Below, piece after piece: positions 1 through 8,206 of a DNA stretch of 64,000 bases. Under the pieces are notes generated by a model, which had not been told where the DNA came from, did no database searches, and saw only the letters and a program-made list of their open reading frames with translations. Made by a program: the position numbers and the translations under genes. How positions within the stretch are numbered: the first letter of the stretch is position 1; each line of letters opens with the position of its first letter. Origin of the DNA: Clostridium sp. KNHs214 (GTDB lineage: Bacteria > Bacillota > Clostridia > Clostridiales > Clostridiaceae); NCBI RefSeq assembly GCF_000744935.1, contig NZ_JQMW01000009.1, positions 992,001 to 1,056,000 on the forward strand, in the 5' to 3' direction.

Positions 1-1
1 T

Positions 2-271
2 CAACTTTTCATAGGTTTTGAACTTTTTCCTACTGAGAATATGAGAAAATCACCTTGTGCCTATGCAAGAGTATTAGGTTTTAGCTCAGAAGGACAAAAA
101 ATATTGAAGCTACTAAAAAACACCTGCTCCATACCCGTTTATACAAAGCTTCCTAGGGATAAGAGCCCTAGTTTGCAATTAGATATTCAGTGTACTAGAG
201 CTTACAGTCTTATAAATAAAAATATAAATCCTAATAGTGATTATCTTATAAGGCCTATTATATATAAATAA
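2..271 (+). CDS. tmcAL: tRNA(Met) cytidine acetate ligase (TmcAL/YlbM), C-terminal part
   Basis: Partial gene: the open frame runs back to base 2 with no start in the window, so only the last 89 codons are present. TmcAL-family enzymes use acetate and ATP to acetylate the wobble cytidine of elongator tRNA-Met. The tail shows the family's C-terminal pattern: an Arg-Lys-Ser-Pro stretch, then Ala-Arg-Val-Leu-Gly-Phe, then a leucine/lysine-rich helix and a Pro-Val-Tyr-Thr-Lys strand. It precedes ylbJ on the same strand, as ylbM precedes ylbJ in other Firmicutes. The catalytic nucleotidyltransferase part lies outside the window, so the call rests on the tail and the context. Confidence 0.8.
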   Translation, partial: QLFIGFELFPTENMRKSPCAYARVLGFSSEGQKILKLLKNTCSIPVYTKLPRDKSPSLQLDIQCTRAYSLINKNINPNSDYLIRPIIYK

Positions 272-579
272 CAATATCGTTATGTGATTAACCCACAAAA
301 GGTACAATGTGGTGGAATTATGAAACTTCTCCTCCATGACTTGTATAAGAGCTCAGAACAATAAATTTAATTTAAGAAATTCTAGTCTTTTAGCCATATA
401 AAATTATAACCACCCAAATAATAATTTACAATTAGGTTGTATTGACTAAGGATTAGGTATTCGAGATTATGGACTATAAATTAGTCACTAGGATTTTTAA
501 ATCTCTTTGTATTTTGTAATATTAACTATAGATAAAATATATATTTATATTATAGTTATTCAAATAAGAGGTTCTGTGC
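272..579. other. 308-bp intergenic region, no gene seen
   Basis: No coding frame with a ribosome binding site was found on either strand. A short hairpin (CCACA/TGTGG) lies near 295-315. A wider dyad, TGACTAA at 443-449 against TTAGTCA at 481-487, encloses about 31 bases. The last 60 bases before ylbJ are almost pure A/T. A sporulation promoter for ylbJ is expected here, but I could not place one with confidence. Confidence 0.5.
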
Positions 580-1752
580 ATGAAGATATTATTTTATATT
601 TTAATATTGTCTATATTTGTTCTTTTAATGCTATTATCAAAAAACTCTAGACTCAATATTTTTATTACAATACTTTGTTCTCTTTTAATAATAAAAATCA
701 TATTGAATCCTAAAATGTGCATTGGAGCAGCTTTAGGTGGCGCAAAATTATTCGTAAATTCTGTATTTCCATCATTATTTCCTTTTTTAGTTATTATAAA
801 TGTAATGATGGAATTTGGCGGTATAGAAATTTACTCTAAAATATTCGGTAAAATTCTATGTAAACCTCTTAATTTACCAAGCAATTGTAGTTTTCCTCTA
901 TTAGTTAGCTTTATTTGCGGTTATCCTTTAGGTGCAAAATACTCCTGTGAACTTTATGCAAATAACTCTATAAGCTTAAATACCTGTGAAAGATTACTAA
1001 ACATAGCTTCTAATGCCGGTCCACTATTTATAATAGGTGGAGTAGGTGCTTCTATGCTTAATAATCACTATTTAGGCTACCTTCTTCTTATATCCAATTA
1101 TATTTCTTGTTTAATTATGGCTCTATTATTAAAAAGAAAAAGCTCTAACGTATCTGCTATTAATAACAATTTTAGTAGAAAGGCATTCCCAGTAGATAAT
1201 ATTGGTTCAGTCCTAAAAAGAAGTATTGAAAATTCAGTGTTTACTTCATTGTCTATAGGTGGCTTTATAGTATTATTTTCCGTGTTAACAGTTTTATTAA
1301 AAAATGACGCGATTTTTAGCAGAACTATGCTGTGTATATCAAATATACTACATATTCCGCTTAACTTAACAAATGGATTTATAGTAGGCATTATGGAAAT
1401 GACCAATGGATGTGCATCTTTAGCTTCCATAAAGATAGATATGATATATAAGTTAGCGCTTTTAAGTTTCATTATATCTTTCGGTGGTATTTCAATTACA
1501 TCTCAAGTATATTCCTTTACGTATAAGTACAATATCTCAATGAAAAAATACACGAAAAGAAAGTTTATACAGGGTTTTATAAGCAGTATAATAACAATTT
1601 TTATGTACAAACTTTTTTATAACCCTGTAATTTTCACTAGTATGTTTTCCTATAATGCTTCATTTAATAATATATATATTATTAAAGTAACTATTATTTT
1701 GATTATTTTAACCATACTCCCCTGCATTTTAAAAAGGGCAAAAATTATTTAG
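580..1752 (+). CDS. ylbJ: sporulation integral membrane protein YlbJ
   Basis: A 390-residue polytopic membrane protein required in Bacillus for spore cortex formation and belonging to the mother-cell SigE programme. The N-terminus carries several hydrophobic segments. The family-typical core follows: FPSLFPFLV near residue 64, a Gly-Tyr-Pro-Leu-Gly-Ala-Lys motif near 113, and an SNAGPLFIIGGVG-type stretch near 145; more membrane segments run to the C-terminus. The ATG is preceded by AGAGG at 8 bases. It follows tmcAL, as in Bacillus. Its last 8 bases overlap the end of the convergent gene on the other strand, so no separate terminator fits between them. Confidence 0.92.
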   Translation: MKILFYILILSIFVLLMLLSKNSRLNIFITILCSLLIIKIILNPKMCIGAALGGAKLFVNSVFPSLFPFLVIINVMMEFGGIEIYSKIFGKILCKPLNLPSNCSFPLLVSFICGYPLGAKYSCELYANNSISLNTCERLLNIASNAGPLFIIGGVGASMLNNHYLGYLLLISNYISCLIMALLLKRKSSNVSAINNNFSRKAFPVDNIGSVLKRSIENSVFTSLSIGGFIVLFSVLTVLLKNDAIFSRTMLCISNILHIPLNLTNGFIVGIMEMTNGCASLASIKIDMIYKLALLSFIISFGGISITSQVYSFTYKYNISMKKYTKRKFIQGFISSIITIFMYKLFYNPVIFTSMFSYNASFNNIYIIKVTIILIILTILPCILKRAKII

Positions 1753-2269
1753 TATCTCTTAATTCTTTAATATTTTCTCGTATAGTTTTATTTTTTTCAT
1801 TAATCTCTTTAGATAGTGATGTTAAAAACTCTTCCATTTCCTTTTGAAGGATTTCTAGCATTTGCTTACTTTGATTGTCTATTTCACTTTGTAGATCACT
1901 TAAAAGGAAATCTGCATAATCAATAGCACCTAATCGTAATTCTTTTGCCTGCTTTTGAGCTGAAATCACTATGTTTTCAGCTTTTTTCTCTGCTTGTTTA
2001 GTAACGCTGTGATTTTCTATTTCTCTCTTTAATAAACTCATTTTTTCTTTCTTTAATATTTCCGCTTCCTGCAGAGCTTCACCTAATATTCTATCCTTTT
2101 CTTCACAAAGCCATTTTGCTTTTTTAAATTCATCTGGAAGAAAATTTATTACTCTATCTACTAATTCCATAACTTCACTTTTATTTATTATAACTTTATT
2201 AGGTACTATAAACTTTGGAGAGTTTTCAATTACATCTTGAAGGTATTCTAATAATTCAATAACTTCCAT
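1745..2269 (-). CDS. coiled-coil protein of unknown function
   Basis: About 174 residues, unrecognised beyond a general likeness to ATP-synthase b-subunit-type or DivIVA-type coiled coils. The N-terminal third contains 'LLEYLQDVIENSPKF'. The middle and C-terminal parts are rich in Glu/Lys/Gln with long heptad-like helices, and no transmembrane segment is visible. I chose the internal ATG at 2269 because AGGGG stands 9 bases before it, while it abuts the ATG at 2278. It lies directly downstream of coaD, only 12 bases away, so the two are likely co-transcribed. A role with the envelope or in division is possible but only a guess. Confidence 0.7.
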   Translation of the reverse strand: MEVIELLEYLQDVIENSPKFIVPNKVIINKSEVMELVDRVINFLPDEFKKAKWLCEEKDRILGEALQEAEILKKEKMSLLKREIENHSVTKQAEKKAENIVISAQKQAKELRLGAIDYADFLLSDLQSEIDNQSKQMLEILQKEMEEFLTSLSKEINEKNKTIRENIKELRDTK

Positions 2270-2281
2270 ACCAAACATCCC

Positions 2282-2788
2282 CTATTTATTAATATTAAAA
2301 CCCCTATTATACTGTTTAACTTTTTTCATTATATCTCCAATAATTATCTCTGGTACTAATTCCTTTATACACCCTCCAAACATAGCTACTTGCTTAACAG
2401 AAGATGAACTTAAATACGAGTACTCCGCATTAGTCATCATGAATACTGTTTCTATTTTAGGGTCTAACTTATTATTCATAAGTGCCATTTGAAATTCATA
2501 TTCAAAATCGGACACAGCTCTTAAACCTTTAATTATTACTTTAGATTTATTTTGTTCCATAAAATCTATTAAGAGTCCACTAAAACTCTTTACTTTCACA
2601 TTAGTTAAATCTTTAGTGCATCTTTCTATCAATTCAACTCTTTCTTCTACTGAAAAGAGCCCACTTTTATCAGGATTTATCAAAACTGCCACTATTACTT
2701 CATCAAACACCCTAGCAGACCTTTTAATGATATCTAAATGGCCATTAGTAATAGGGTCAAAGCTTCCTGGATACACTCCCCTATTCAT
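2282..2788 (-). CDS. coaD: phosphopantetheine adenylyltransferase
   Basis: Transfers AMP from ATP to 4'-phosphopantetheine, the penultimate step of coenzyme A synthesis. The protein (168 residues) opens with [18 protein letters not shown], containing the nucleotidyltransferase TxGH motif, and has the ISSTxxR-like C-terminal signature region as YLSSSSVKQ. The start at 2788 was chosen because AAGGAG lies 6-8 bases upstream and the conserved MNRGVYPG begins there; an open frame continues 15 codons further without conservation. It overlaps the end of rsmD by 8 bases, which suggests translational coupling. The coaBC gene of the same pathway is at 19.9-21.1 kb. Confidence 0.96.
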   Translation of the reverse strand: MNRGVYPGSFDPITNGHLDIIKRSARVFDEVIVAVLINPDKSGLFSVEERVELIERCTKDLTNVKVKSFSGLLIDFMEQNKSKVIIKGLRAVSDFEYEFQMALMNNKLDPKIETVFMMTNAEYSYLSSSSVKQVAMFGGCIKELVPEIIIGDIMKKVKQYNRGFNINK

Positions 2789-3347
2789 TTTCTTTCTCCT
2801 TATAAGCATAAAAACAAACTGTTGTATTTCCATACTTTCTATAGTCTTTTAATACTATTCTATCATCTCCGGGATAAATTTTCTCTATTGTATCTATCTT
2901 ACACACTATAAGCCCCTCTTTAACTAATATATCATATTGATTTATTATATCTATAGCTGGAGGAATCATTTCTTTTCTATAGGGTGGATCTATAAACATC
3001 AAATCAAATTTCTTTCCCTTTTTCCCTAACATTTTTAATGCTTCATAGGAATCCACATTTAGACAAGTGCACCTATCTTCAAATCTAAGATTTTCAACAT
3101 TTTGTTTTAATAAAGAAAAAGACACTGGGTGTTTATCTACTAAATAACATTCCTTAGCTCCTCTACTTGCAGCTTCTAATCCTAGGCTTCCTGTGCCTGC
3201 AAATACATCTATAGCAATAGAACCATAGACTCTAGTTTGTATTATGTTAAATATAGATTCTTTAATTCTATCTAATGTAGGTCTTGTATTCATACCTTCT
3301 GGGGATAAAATTTTTCTACCTTTTGCTTCTCCCGCTATTATTCTCAT
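2781..3347 (-). CDS. rsmD: 16S rRNA (guanine966-N2)-methyltransferase RsmD
   Basis: Methylates G966 of 16S rRNA using S-adenosylmethionine, during 30S assembly. The 188 residues start [13 protein letters not shown] and contain a Rossmann SAM motif ([18 protein letters not shown]) near residue 48 and the N-methylase catalytic tetrad DPPY near 121. The ATG has AGGAGG about 6 bases upstream. The rsmD-coaD order is widespread in Firmicutes. The stop overlaps the coaD start. An A/T-rich stretch with TATAAT-like bases (complement of 3414-3419) lies upstream, between this gene and the palindromic repeat, and may be its promoter. Confidence 0.96.
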   Translation of the reverse strand: MRIIAGEAKGRKILSPEGMNTRPTLDRIKESIFNIIQTRVYGSIAIDVFAGTGSLGLEAASRGAKECYLVDKHPVSFSLLKQNVENLRFEDRCTCLNVDSYEALKMLGKKGKKFDLMFIDPPYRKEMIPPAIDIINQYDILVKEGLIVCKIDTIEKIYPGDDRIVLKDYRKYGNTTVCFYAYKEKENE

Positions 3348-3447
3348 AAGGTACCTCCTATTTATTTACGTCAAATATTATAATTGTTCCTTAATATTTT
3401 AGCATATATATCTATTATATACAAAGATTTTTTCATAAGCTTAAGCT

Positions 3448-3603
3448 ATTGGGTACATGAAAAGAAATAACAAGTCAAAGATGCTTGGTATATTTTGTGT
3501 CAGACAAGGAATCGGGTTCCGTAGCTAGTAGGACTATGGGCAGGTTCTGCTGACGCAAAATATACTAACATATTGACTTGTTATTTATTTGAATGTGTCT
3601 TAA
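3448..3603. repeat. ~150-bp palindromic repeat element (MITE-like or structured RNA)
   Basis: Two long arms can pair. AAATAACAAGTCAA (from 3465) matches the complement of TTGACTTGTTATTT (ending about 3588). GTATATTTTGTGTCAG (3488-3503) pairs over 16 bases with CTGACGCAAAATATAC (3550-3565), with one G-T. The 46-base centre holds two small hairpins, GGAA/TTCC and TAGT/ACTA. Similarity between the arms continues outward to about 3450 and 3603. Bases 3452-3485 are repeated exactly, in reverse orientation, at 34611-34644. It sits between rsmD and the recG stop codon, which lies at its edge. It could be a non-autonomous transposable element or a folded RNA. Confidence 0.75.
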
Positions 3604-5630
3604 TTAAAACAGATGTATTTTGAAGTTTCCTCTAAACTTTTAATTATTTTTGTTTTCAACTCTATATCATCACTTTTTTCACTTTCAGAAAATCTTTTCC
3701 CTTCCAAAACTGCCTTCTTAAATATATCTATATCTTCAAATATGTCGCTTATTAAAAAACCATTTTCTCCATGTTGTCTTAAACCAAATATTTCTCCACT
3801 TCCTCTTATTTTTAAATCTTCTTCTGCAATATAGAATCCATCATTGCTACTTTTCATAATATCCATGCGTTTTTTGGTTTTTTCTCCCCTACCCTCCGCA
3901 ATTAATACACAGTAAGATTGATGCTCGCCCCTTCCTACTCTACCTCTAAGTTGATGTAATTGCGCAAGTCCATAGCGTTCAGCATTTTCTATTATCATTA
4001 AAGTAGCATTGGGAACATTAACTCCTACTTCTACTACAGTAGTACATATAAGAATGCTTATACATCCTTTTTTAAATTCTCCCATTATTTTTTCTTTTTC
4101 TTTATTGTTCATTTTGCCATGTAATATACCTAATGAGACTCCAGCAAAATATTTTTCTTTTAGCTCCTCATACATGCCTTCTACAGAAGATAAATTCATA
4201 GTTTCATTTTTCTCCACCAGTGGGCACACTATATAAACTTGTCTTCCCTGTTTCACTTGCTCTAGGGCAAATTTATATACTCTTTCTTTATAATTCTTAT
4301 TTACAGCATAAGTTTCTATCTTTTGTCTTCCCGGTGGCAGCTGGTCTATGGTAGATATATTCAAATCTCCATATAAGGCCAAACTTAACGTTCTAGGAAT
4401 AGGTGTAGCACTCATTACCATAACATCTATATTTTTACCTTTACTATTTAATTTATTCCTTTGAAGCACTCCAAATCTATGCTGTTCATCTACTATAACC
4501 AACCCTATATTTTTAAACTGTACATCCTCTTGTATCAATGAATGAGTACCTACTATTATTTGAGTTTCTCCCTTAACTAGTTTTTCTTTTATTTCTTCTT
4601 TTTTCTTTTTAGATACACTACTTGTTAAAATATCAACATTTACTGAAAATTGTTCTAAAATTTTAGATACCTCATTATAGTGCTGTTGTGCTAATATTTC
4701 TGTAGGTGCCATAAAGGCTACTTGATATCCATTTTTTATAACATTAAAAAGCGCAATAATAGCGACTATTGTTTTTCCACTTCCTACGTCTCCTTGTATT
4801 AGCCTATTCATGGGCAAACTACTTTGTTGGTCTTTTAATATTTCCCTTACTACTGCACTTTGAGCATTAGTTAGCTGAAAAGGTAAACTCTCATTTAATT
4901 CTTTAAGATTATGTGATATTTGAAATGATATACCATCTGTATTTTTGTTTAAATATTCCTTTAATGCATTTACCTTTAAACAATAAGTAAACATCTCTTG
5001 GAATTTAAGCCTTTCTATAGCTTTTTCTAAAAAAGATTCATTTAAAGGATTATGTATGTTCCTTATGGCCTCATCTAAAGAACATAAATTATACTTTTCT
5101 ATTAAATAATCAGGTAAATTTTCCTTTATTCTTATTTCCTTTATCACTTGCGAAATAGTTTTTCTAAAAATATTATCACTTATTTTTCCCTTCAAATGAT
5201 ATTTAGGTTTTATACTTTTATCTTTTGCATTGCTTCCAATTACCATTTTAGGGTTTATAGTATATATAATGTTTTTAAATTTATCTAATTTTCCCTCTAG
5301 AACATACCTTTGACCTATTTTGAATTTATTTTTCATATAGGGCTGATTAAACCACTTTGCAACTATTTTAATATTATTATGATAAAAGATTACAGTAGTT
5401 ATAGTTTTGTTATTTTTTCTATAATCTCTCTCTATACCTGAAACTACTAACGGAATTATATTTATTTCACCCAAAAGTAAATTATTGAGGTCTACTATAT
5501 TAGCTTTTTCATAGTCCCTAGGAAAATATAATAATAAATCTAATATGCTATTAATACCACATTGAGCAAACATAGCTTTTGTCTTTTCTCCTACACCCTT
5601 AATTTTTCCTACATCATCATATATGCTCAT
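3600..5630 (-). CDS. recG: ATP-dependent DNA helicase RecG
   Basis: A superfamily 2 helicase that remodels stalled forks and branch-migrates Holliday junctions. About 676 residues, normal for the family. An N-terminal wedge/OB region (about 1-230) is followed by helicase motifs: Walker A GDVGSGKT near 285, DEQH (motif II) near 385, SATPIPRT near 412, and motif VI QLRGRVGRG near 565. The open frame begins at a GTG at 5639, but I prefer the ATG at 5630 because GGAG stands 8 bases before it. It follows fakA in the order known from Bacillus. The stop codon lies at the edge of the palindromic repeat. Confidence 0.96.
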   Translation of the reverse strand: MSIYDDVGKIKGVGEKTKAMFAQCGINSILDLLLYFPRDYEKANIVDLNNLLLGEINIIPLVVSGIERDYRKNNKTITTVIFYHNNIKIVAKWFNQPYMKNKFKIGQRYVLEGKLDKFKNIIYTINPKMVIGSNAKDKSIKPKYHLKGKISDNIFRKTISQVIKEIRIKENLPDYLIEKYNLCSLDEAIRNIHNPLNESFLEKAIERLKFQEMFTYCLKVNALKEYLNKNTDGISFQISHNLKELNESLPFQLTNAQSAVVREILKDQQSSLPMNRLIQGDVGSGKTIVAIIALFNVIKNGYQVAFMAPTEILAQQHYNEVSKILEQFSVNVDILTSSVSKKKKEEIKEKLVKGETQIIVGTHSLIQEDVQFKNIGLVIVDEQHRFGVLQRNKLNSKGKNIDVMVMSATPIPRTLSLALYGDLNISTIDQLPPGRQKIETYAVNKNYKERVYKFALEQVKQGRQVYIVCPLVEKNETMNLSSVEGMYEELKEKYFAGVSLGILHGKMNNKEKEKIMGEFKKGCISILICTTVVEVGVNVPNATLMIIENAERYGLAQLHQLRGRVGRGEHQSYCVLIAEGRGEKTKKRMDIMKSSNDGFYIAEEDLKIRGSGEIFGLRQHGENGFLISDIFEDIDIFKKAVLEGKRFSESEKSDDIELKTKIIKSLEETSKYICFN

Positions 5631-5657
5631 GCTTTTCACTCCATACTTTAATAATGT

Positions 5658-5681
5658 AAAAAAAAGCCCGAAGGCTTTTTT
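5658..5681 (-). terminator. intrinsic terminator after the DAK gene
   Basis: Read on the minus strand, an A-run and AGCC, a TTCG loop, GGCT and a run of eight T form a short, stable hairpin with a UUCG tetraloop. It overlaps the stop codon of the DAK gene, so recG is probably reached by read-through or by its own promoter. Confidence 0.8.
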
Positions 5682-7314
5682 ATTCAGCAGAAATTATAAA
5701 ATAATACAATGGTTGTTTTCCACTATAACTTTGAATATCTACGTCTGGATATCTTTCTTCTATACGTCCTACTAACTTCTCTACTGTTTCATTATCGGCA
5801 TCTCTGCCATAAAGTAGTGTAAGAAGCTCTTTATCTTCGTCCATTATTCTTGATACAACTTCCTCACATACCTTATATACATCATTACCTACTTCCTCTA
5901 TTTTATCTTCAACTAATCCCAATATATCTCCCTGTTTAATTACTTTACCTTCATTTTCTGTATCTCTTACTGCATAGGTTACTTTTCCTGTCTTAACATT
6001 TTTTATAGCTTCATTCATACTTTGTACATTTTCTTCCACTTCTTGTTCACTATTGAAAACTGTTATAGCTGAAATTCCTTGAGGTATAGTCTTAGTTGGT
6101 ATAACATATACTTTCTTCTCAGAAAGTTCCGCTGCTTGGTTAGCCGACATAATTATATTTTTATTATTTGGCAATATGAAAATATTTTCTGCATTTATCT
6201 TATTAATGCTTTCTAATATATCTTGAGTACTTGGGTTCATAGTCTGACCACCTTCTATTATATAGTCAGCTCCCAAATCCCTAAATATATTTGTTATACC
6301 TTCACCCATAGCAACAGGTACAAAAGCATATTTTTTCAATTCTAAACTAGTTAAAGTTGTTTCACTAGGTATTTCATCATCTTTAACTAAAATGTGTCTA
6401 TGTTGCTCTCGCATATTTTCTATTTTAATTTTTGATAATTCTCCCAATTTCAATGCTTTAGATAGTACAAGCCCTGGATCATTAGTATGAATATGTACTT
6501 TTACAACGTCATCTAATCCAACTACTACCATGGAATCTCCATGATTTTCTAAGTCATTTTTAAATTTTTCCACATCTATATTATTTGATATAACAAAAAA
6601 TTCAGTACAATATCCAAACTTAATATTTTCTGTACTTATAGTATTTATAGCAGCTTTTGCAACTTTTGCTTCAGAAGTACCCTTAGTTATGAAGTAATCT
6701 TCCTTAGATTCTAAAGCTTCTTTCATAGCTTTTAATATTATTAAAAGTCCCATTCCACCTGCATCTACAACTTTTGCTTCTTTTAAAGCTGGAAGCATTT
6801 CTGGAGTTTTATTCAACACTTCCTCACTATACTTACATACCTCTTCCAATAATTCTACTATATCCTTCTTTGAAGATTTAGAAGCACTTTCACCTGCAGC
6901 CCTTATTATAGTTAGTATAGTTCCTTCTGTAGGTCTCATAACAGCTTTGTAAGCAAACTTTGAACCTTCCACCAAGCTATTTCCAAAATCTTTGGCATCA
7001 ATTTGTTCTTTTCCTTCCATCCCCTTAGAAATACCTCTAACTATTTGAGAAAATATAACGCCTGAGTTTCCTCTTGCGCCCATTAAAGCTCCTTTAGCTA
7101 ACTTCTTAGCTATACTATCCAAGGAGATATCCTTTAATTCTTCAATTTCAGAAACCGCTGTTTTTAAAGTCATAGACATATTAGTTCCTGTATCTCCATC
7201 TGGCACTGGGAAAACATTAAGTGAATTTACAAATTCTTTTTGTTCTTCTAATTTATTAGATGCATTGATAATCATATTATAAAAATTACGTCCATCTATA
7301 TATAAGTGTTCCAA
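5680..7314 (-). CDS. fakA: DAK/DegV-type fatty acid kinase subunit A (FakA/YloV)
   Basis: The FakA family phosphorylates fatty acids held by FakB (DegV) carriers, allowing use of exogenous fatty acids. The 544 residues match the usual ~550. The N-terminal DhaL nucleotide-binding domain carries NVFPVPDGDTGTNMS at about 33-47, whose Asp residues bind Mg-ATP, and GARGNSGVIFSQ. A central region and a C-terminal DegV-like half follow. The start is TTG, supported by GGAGGT 8 bases upstream. It lies 16 bases after asp23, the conserved yloU-yloV pair. No fakB gene is visible in the window. Confidence 0.9.
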   Translation of the reverse strand: MEHLYIDGRNFYNMIINASNKLEEQKEFVNSLNVFPVPDGDTGTNMSMTLKTAVSEIEELKDISLDSIAKKLAKGALMGARGNSGVIFSQIVRGISKGMEGKEQIDAKDFGNSLVEGSKFAYKAVMRPTEGTILTIIRAAGESASKSSKKDIVELLEEVCKYSEEVLNKTPEMLPALKEAKVVDAGGMGLLIILKAMKEALESKEDYFITKGTSEAKVAKAAINTISTENIKFGYCTEFFVISNNIDVEKFKNDLENHGDSMVVVGLDDVVKVHIHTNDPGLVLSKALKLGELSKIKIENMREQHRHILVKDDEIPSETTLTSLELKKYAFVPVAMGEGITNIFRDLGADYIIEGGQTMNPSTQDILESINKINAENIFILPNNKNIIMSANQAAELSEKKVYVIPTKTIPQGISAITVFNSEQEVEENVQSMNEAIKNVKTGKVTYAVRDTENEGKVIKQGDILGLVEDKIEEVGNDVYKVCEEVVSRIMDEDKELLTLLYGRDADNETVEKLVGRIEERYPDVDIQSYSGKQPLYYFIISAE

Positions 7315-7330
7315 CTTAAAGTACCTCCTC

Positions 7331-7681
7331 TTAGACTCTTACACCTTGCACATTTACTGTAATGCTAGTAACCTTTAGTCCTGTAAATTTCTCAATATTA
7401 TATTTTATTTTTTGTATAATATTATTAGCTATAACTGATATTTTAGTTCCATACTCCACAATTATATATAATTCTATTGCCAGTTCACTTTCTTTTGCAT
7501 TGATTTTTACACCTTTGCTTAAATTTTCTCTTTTCAATAGTTCCCAAAATCCATCAGTGGAATTTTTAGAAGCCATACCTACTACACCATAACACTCCAT
7601 AGTGGAAAGTCCAATTATGTTAGATAAGACTTCATCAGAATAATAAATTGCTCCATTTTTATTGGTAATGCTTCCTTTCAT
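7331..7681 (-). CDS. Asp23/Gls24 family envelope protein (YloU)
   Basis: A 116-residue Asp23/Gls24 (DUF322) protein. It starts with a short strand region (GSITNKNGAIYYSDEVL), continues through a Cys-Tyr-Gly-Val-Val-Gly-Met segment, and ends with a Val-rich strand (VTSITVNVQGVRV), the alternating pattern typical of this family. Members act at the membrane in cell-envelope homeostasis; the biochemical role is unclear. GGAGG lies 9 bases before the ATG. It is the first gene of a minus-strand unit with the DAK gene and diverges from rpmB. Confidence 0.9.
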   Translation of the reverse strand: MKGSITNKNGAIYYSDEVLSNIIGLSTMECYGVVGMASKNSTDGFWELLKRENLSKGVKINAKESELAIELYIIVEYGTKISVIANNIIQKIKYNIEKFTGLKVTSITVNVQGVRV

Positions 7682-7780
7682 GTAAATTCCTCCTTATTAA
7701 TACCATATAATCTATTTTATATTAAATACTAAATTTATTCAAGTTTATTCTAGAACATAAATCAATTTATATTTTGCCCC

Positions 7781-7810
7781 TTGAAATATAGATATAAACT
7801 ATGGTAAAAT
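7781..7810 (+). promoter_or_regulatory. candidate SigA promoter for rpmB
   Basis: TTGAAA at 7781-7786 and TAAAAT at 7805-7810 are separated by 18 bases. The pair lies about 68 bases before the rpmB start, in the gap between divergent genes. Confidence 0.5.
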
Positions 7811-7877
7811 GATTTATGTTAATTGAGTTAGCAGAGAAGGATATAATCTTTTTTTATTATACAGGGAGGTGTATTCA

Positions 7878-8069
7878 ATGGCAAGAAAGTGTGAAATCTG
7901 TGGTAAAGGCGTTATTGCAGGAGTTCAGTATAGCCACTCACATCGTCAAACAAAAAGAAGTTGGGCGCCAAATGTTAAAAGAGTGAGAGCAATAGTATCT
8001 GGCACACCAAAAACTATAAATGTTTGTACTAGATGCCTACGTTCAGGCAAAGTTCAACGTGCTATTTAA
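7878..8069 (+). CDS. rpmB: 50S ribosomal protein L28
   Basis: Large-subunit ribosomal protein, 63 residues. It opens MARKCEICGKG and has a second CxxC (CTRC) near the C-terminus, so this is the zinc-ribbon form of L28 with four cysteines. The start at 7878 has GGAGGT upstream and matches the conserved N-terminus; the open frame begins three codons earlier. It is a monocistronic gene on the plus strand within a minus-strand region, as in Bacillus, where rpmB is divergent from yloU and convergent with spoVM. A bidirectional terminator follows. Confidence 0.97.
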   Translation: MARKCEICGKGVIAGVQYSHSHRQTKRSWAPNVKRVRAIVSGTPKTINVCTRCLRSGKVQRAI

Positions 8070-8095
8070 TATAACATATTTATGTTAAATAAAAT

Positions 8096-8129
8096 AAAAA
8101 TGCAGTTGTAGCACAATTGCATTTTTTAT
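8096..8129. terminator. bidirectional terminator between rpmB and spoVM
   Basis: ATGCAGTTGT (from 8100) pairs with ACAATTGCAT around an AGC loop. There is an A-run on one side and a T-run on the other, so it can end both rpmB and the convergent spoVM transcript. The spoVM stop codon lies in its T-run. Confidence 0.85.
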
Positions 8130-8194
8130 TTTTTTATAAAAATTCTTAAAATACGAGATAAAAATTTAGGCAACTTTATAACTATCATTTTCAT
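8126..8194 (-). CDS. spoVM: stage V sporulation protein M (SpoVM)
   Basis: A 22-codon gene: MKMIVIKLPKFLSRILRIF followed by IKK. It matches the SpoVM pattern (Bacillus: MKFYTIKLPKFLGGIVRAM and onward), including the IKLPKFL core and conserved Pro. SpoVM is an amphipathic peptide that recognises the positive curvature of the forespore membrane and anchors SpoIVA, so the spore coat and cortex assemble properly. A GGGGGG ribosome binding site lies 6 bases before the ATG. Position also fits: thiN-spoVM-rpmB is the Bacillus order. SpoIVA, its partner, is encoded at 29.3 kb. The gene is easily missed because of its size. Confidence 0.88.
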   Translation of the reverse strand: MKMIVIKLPKFLSRILRIFIKK

Positions 8195-8206
8195 AATATC
8201 CCCCCC

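Noticed and set aside
41-271. 76-codon gene starting at the Met at base 41
   Set aside because: The frame is open to the window edge and the upstream residues continue the TmcAL pattern, so this is a gene fragment, not a small gene.
443-487. TGACTAA/TTAGTCA dyad as an operator
   Set aside because: A 31-base loop and A/T-rich context; no link to a known regulator, so it was noted only in the intergenic entry.
1098-1472. 124-codon minus-strand frame inside ylbJ
   Set aside because: Shadow of a conserved membrane protein gene, without a ribosome site.
3448-3603. T-box, 6S or tmRNA as identity of the palindromic element
   Set aside because: No AGGGTGG T-box sequence, no 6S-type open bubble, and no tRNA-like ends were seen.
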